From positions 1-9,657 of the forward strand of contig JALGTJ010000104.1 of assembly GCA_029821415.1 (NCBI GenBank): a stretch of 9,657 nt of DNA, read 5' to 3'. Each line of letters begins with the position of its first letter. Within the stretch, counting starts at the first letter, position 1. This DNA comes from Candidatus Zipacnadia bacterium (GTDB lineage: Bacteria > Armatimonadota > Zipacnadia > Zipacnadales > Zipacnadaceae). A program made the translations under genes and the position numbers. The notes below the pieces were generated by a model that was not told the origin of the DNA, did not search any database, and saw nothing but the letters and a program-made list of their open reading frames with translations. Positions 7,742 to 9,657 of this stretch are shown here, piece after piece.

Positions 7742-7815
7742 TTAACTGCCGCTCGGCTACCTGTGGCTTTGCAAGCGAATGTCGGGCAACTTGAGATATT
7801 CAGGAGTGGATGCCG

Positions 7816-8271
7816 ATGATTGATGGCGTTGTGACCAAGCGATTACGCTTAATTCCTGATGAGCGCGGCTATCTGATGGAAATATTGCGCGACGACGACG
7901 AGCTGTTCACCCAGTTTGGGCAAGTTTATGTCACCGCCTGCTATCCGGGCATTGTCAAGGCGTGGCACTGTCACCAGCACCAGGTGGATATGATATGCTG
8001 CGTGCAGGGCACCGCCCGACTGGGTCTGTATGACGATCGGGAAGATTCGCCCACCTGTGGCGAGACCAACAGCTTCATCCTGGGCATACTTAATCCGTTG
8101 ATAGTGCGCGTACCTGCGGGGGTCTGGCATGGCTTCACACCTGTCGCTGCTGAGACTATTCTAATGCTCAATGTTCCCAGTGAGCACTACGACTACGATG
8201 AGCCTGACGAGCTGCGCCGCGACCCATTTGATCCTGAAATAGGTTTCCAGTGGCATAGTCAAGGAGGCTGA
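7816..8271 (+). CDS. RmlC-like dTDP-4-dehydrorhamnose 3,5-epimerase family protein (cupin)
   Basis: The product is a 151-residue cytoplasmic protein with no signal peptide. The start (MIDGVVTKRLRLIPDERGYL, then MEILR) and KAWHCH (W50, H51, H53), GLYDDREDSPT, VPAGVWHGF and HYDYDEPDELRRDPFDP match the short sugar-epimerase branch of the RmlC cupin family, which works on nucleotide sugars in surface polysaccharide synthesis. H51 and H105 are candidate active-site or metal positions of the cupin barrel. It is shorter than classical RmlC (about 180 residues), so the exact substrate is uncertain. ATG 7816 has AGGAG 9 bases upstream. The in-frame ATG 7810 is only 3 bases from that site and would add two residues. 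No rhamnose-pathway genes are adjacent; its partner is the UroD-family gene one base downstream, an uncommon pairing. Confidence 0.85.
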   Translation: MIDGVVTKRLRLIPDERGYLMEILRDDDELFTQFGQVYVTACYPGIVKAWHCHQHQVDMICCVQGTARLGLYDDREDSPTCGETNSFILGILNPLIVRVPAGVWHGFTPVAAETILMLNVPSEHYDYDEPDELRRDPFDPEIGFQWHSQGG

Positions 8272-8272
8272 A

Positions 8273-9361
8273 ATGACCGGACAACAGCGATTCATGACAG
8301 CATTGCGTCGGGAGCAGCCTGATCGGGTACCGCTTTGGGAACTTATCATTGATCGCCCCGTCATTGAAGCACTCTACGGCGACATCAGCTATCTGGATTT
8401 CTGTGAGGCGGAGGACCTTGATGCCGTTACCGTCTTTGAGGACTGGCGGCCGACCCAGCGAATTGACGAGAATACCGTCCGCGACGAATGGGGAATCCTC
8501 TGGCGCACAGCACCGTATGGCGTCGCGTATGCAGTAGGTCATCCTCTGGAAGATGCAACGGATTTGGCCGACTATAAGCCGCCCGATCCTGATGCTGACT
8601 ATCGGTTGGACAGCCTGCAGGCGGCAGTTGAACGCTTCAAGGGCAAGAAGGCCATCGTCTTTTTGGGTCACGATGGTTTTGAGTTCAGCCATTACCTACG
8701 CGGGATGGACAAGCTGCTGATGGATTATATCACTAATCCCGAATTCGCCCATCGTCTGGCCCGGATGGTTACCGACTACAAGGCCCGAGTGCTGGAGCGC
8801 GCGGCGCAAAGGGGGGCTGATGTCCTGCTCACTGGTGATGATTACGCTCACCGCCTCGCACCGATTATGTCTCCTGAGCATTTTGCCGAGTTTTGCCTGC
8901 CTTACCTCCAGGAGTGCGTGGATGCGGCCCACCGGAATGGCGTTCCCTTCATCAAGCACACCGACGGCAACTTATGGCCGATCTTGGATATGATTGTGGA
9001 TGCCGGCATTGACTGCCTGGACCCGATTGAGCCGCTGGCGAGTATGGATATCGGCGAAGTGAAAGCGAAGTATGGTGATCGTATCGCCGTCGCCGGCAAT
9101 GTGGACTGTACCGAGCTTTTATGCCACGGGACCCCGGACGACGTTGTTGAAGGCGTCAAGGAGACCATCGCCAAGGCGTCGGTCGGTGGCGGGCATATAA
9201 TGGCCTCCAGCAACTCTATCCATCCGGCGGTGAGGCCGGAAAACTACCGGGCAATGGTACAGGCCACTCGCGAGTTTGGCCAGTATCCGCTGGACGCCGA
9301 AATGGTCGCCGAATATCGCCAGAAGAACTACATCGCCCGCTACCTCGACGCCGTACAGTAG
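8273..9361 (+). CDS. Uroporphyrinogen decarboxylase (URO-D) family protein, not clearly HemE
   Basis: The product has 362 residues, normal for the family. It starts at ATG 8273 with AAGGAGG 5 bases upstream. Diagnostic segments are RFMTALRREQPDRVPLWE (6-23), GHDGFEFSHYLRGMDKLL (132-149), DVLLTGDDYAHRLAPIMSP (183-201), FIKHTDGNLWPILDMIVDAG (226-245), AVAGNVD (272-278) and GGGHIMASSNSIHP (306-319). These match the broad URO-D superfamily, which includes corrinoid methyltransferases such as MtaA/CmuA as well as HemE. The MtaA-type zinc triad begins H-x-C. Here the equivalent is H229-T-D, so zinc-dependent methyl transfer of that type is not supported. No HemE N-terminal signature is evident either. 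The likely role is an uncharacterised decarboxylase- or methyltransferase-like enzyme of C1 or cofactor metabolism. The stop codon TAG (9359-9361) contributes its last base to the following palindrome. Confidence 0.9.
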   Translation: MTGQQRFMTALRREQPDRVPLWELIIDRPVIEALYGDISYLDFCEAEDLDAVTVFEDWRPTQRIDENTVRDEWGILWRTAPYGVAYAVGHPLEDATDLADYKPPDPDADYRLDSLQAAVERFKGKKAIVFLGHDGFEFSHYLRGMDKLLMDYITNPEFAHRLARMVTDYKARVLERAAQRGADVLLTGDDYAHRLAPIMSPEHFAEFCLPYLQECVDAAHRNGVPFIKHTDGNLWPILDMIVDAGIDCLDPIEPLASMDIGEVKAKYGDRIAVAGNVDCTELLCHGTPDDVVEGVKETIAKASVGGGHIMASSNSIHPAVRPENYRAMVQATREFGQYPLDAEMVAEYRQKNYIARYLDAVQ

Positions 9362-9381
9362 GACAGGCGTCCCGCCTGTCC
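9361..9381. repeat. Perfect palindrome with TCC centre
   Basis: GGACAGGCG (9361-9369) and CGCCTGTCC (9373-9381) are exact reverse complements around TCC. The first base is the last base of the TAG stop of the URO-D gene. No T-run follows, so it is not a canonical intrinsic terminator, though the position could still affect the 3' end of that mRNA. Confidence 0.85.
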
Positions 9382-9383
9382 AC

Positions 9384-9399
9384 ACGCCTCCTGTGGCGT
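9384..9399. repeat. Short palindrome between the two TCC dyads
   Basis: ACGCC (9384-9388) and GGCGT (9395-9399) pair around a 6-base loop that begins with TCC. It is weaker than its neighbours but shares their spacing and base content, so it may be a worn copy of the same unit. Confidence 0.5.
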
Positions 9400-9410
9400 T
9401 GCCGTTCAGT

Positions 9411-9433
9411 GGCACAGGCATCCTGCCTGTGTC
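9411..9433. repeat. Second TCC-centred palindrome
   Basis: CACAGGCA (9413-9420) and TGCCTGTG (9424-9431) are exact reverse complements around TCC. Two more bases on each side pair with one G-T wobble (GG and TC). The unit closely resembles the palindrome at 9361 with arms changed in step, so pairing is conserved while sequence differs. Such units recur in some planctomycete- and verrucomicrobia-like genomes by memory. Confidence 0.8.
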
Positions 9434-9579
9434 TGTAGCTTTTGCGAAGCAGAAAGCGAAGGTGGATGCCCCGACCTAGCACGTGCGCCCAATACTGTGG
9501 GAGGGGCACCCCCGCCCCGACCGTCTGTCCACAAAGGGTTTTTCTCCTCCCTCGGCGGAGTGCAAATCGGCCCCGAAAA

Positions 9580-9618
9580 GGACGACTGCCTGAGCGCATT
9601 GCTCAGGCAGTATCGTCC
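9580..9618. repeat. 16-bp imperfect hairpin next to the prepilin motif
   Basis: ACTGCCTGAGC (9585-9595) pairs perfectly with GCTCAGGCAGT (9601-9611) around loop GCATT. A further five pairs, GGACG (9580-9584) with CGTCC (9614-9618), follow a 2-base AT bulge at 9612-9613. Read on the minus strand, the hairpin is followed directly by TTTT, which is weakly terminator-like in that direction. On the plus strand it is followed immediately by codons for GFTLIELL. Confidence 0.85.
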
Positions 9619-9657
9619 GGCTTTACCCTAATTGAGTTGCTGCTGGTATGTCATCGG
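9619..9657 (+). CDS. Prepilin-type N-terminal motif, cut off by the window end
   Basis: The frame reads GFTLIELLLVCHR to the window edge. GFTLIELLxV is the prepilin peptidase cleavage and methylation site of type IV pilins and type II secretion pseudopilins, cut between G and F. The usual next residues (I-A-I-I) are absent, replaced by CHR. No ATG, GTG or TTG lies in frame between the hairpin and the motif. The frame stays open back to ATG 9466, but that stretch looks non-coding. Rare starts (ATT 9598, CTG 9586) would give short leaders ending in SSG. It may be a real gene with an odd start, or a remnant whose leader was replaced by the repeat. Confidence 0.4.

Larger units (their letters stand above)
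9362..9618. other. Non-coding, repeat-rich 3' region
   Basis: No gene is supported here. After the three palindromes come GCTTTTGC (9438-9445) and GCAGAAAGC (9449-9457), a near-complementary pair with one bulge. GGGGC (9503-9507) and GCCCC (9514-9518) form another pair. A short T-run lies at 9539-9543. Every second dyad being centred on TCC or a C-rich loop makes it look like a composite intergenic repeat element about 160 bases long. Open frames crossing it on both strands are by-products of this base composition. Confidence 0.6.

Noticed and set aside
7769..7800. Possible promoter (TTGCAA and GATATT) before the RmlC-like gene
   Set aside because: The spacer would be 20 bases, the -10 matches only 4 of 6, and it would place the transcript start almost on the ribosome binding site.
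8273..9361. Naming the URO-D-family gene hemE
   Set aside because: The superfamily is broad, the neighbours are not heme genes, and the N-terminal substrate motif of true HemE is not evident.
9361..9433. CRISPR array
   Set aside because: The repeats are palindromes of different sequence with no regular spacers, and no cas genes are present.
9539..9543. T-run as an intrinsic terminator for the URO-D operon
   Set aside because: No GC-rich stem lies directly before it.
9216..9599. Long minus-strand open frame across the repeat region and the end of the URO-D gene
   Set aside because: Its protein is arginine-rich with repeated RQDACAT/RRDACPT-like words, which are just translations of the palindromes. 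No ribosome binding site or family resemblance is seen.

Overview
The window reads as a piece of chromosome from an uncultured, diderm (two-membrane) bacterium. All convincing genes lie on the + strand. They are packed tightly with short overlaps and strong GGAGG-type ribosome binding sites. Base composition is moderately GC-rich by eye. The diderm reading rests on a LolA-like exported protein, a lipobox lipoprotein with TPR-type repeats and several Sec signal peptides. A small TCC-centred palindrome array and an abutting prepilin GFTLIELL motif recall Armatimonadota, Planctomycetes or Verrucomicrobia-type genomes. That lineage guess comes from memory and is weak.

Layout. (1) Positions 1-4963 look like one operon. 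It holds the tail of an ABC ATPase, an ABC-2 permease, a LolA-like exported protein, a membrane protein whose N-terminus looks like a worn ECF sigma region 2, a large TPR lipoprotein with a C39-like domain lacking its cysteine, and a YprB-like DEDD exonuclease gene broken by a frameshift. (2) Positions 5055-7741 hold two coupled M16 peptidase genes. The first has an intact HxxEH zinc motif; the second has the degenerate form LLHEH, as in the active/inactive subunit pairs of this family. (3) Positions 7816-9361 hold a small RmlC-like sugar epimerase/cupin and a uroporphyrinogen-decarboxylase-family protein one base downstream. (4) Positions 9361-9657 are non-coding and repeat-rich: TCC-centred palindromes, a 16-bp imperfect hairpin, and directly against it a prepilin N-terminal motif cut off by the window edge.

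The strongest candidate for something undescribed is the first cluster. An ABC-2 exporter, a LolA-like carrier, a membrane-anchored sigma-like protein without region 4 and a lipoprotein with a pseudo-peptidase domain are translationally linked. Together they suggest an envelope transport or sensing module. This is inference from gene order and fold-level resemblance, not a demonstrated function. The M16 pair next door would act on peptides in the same compartment.
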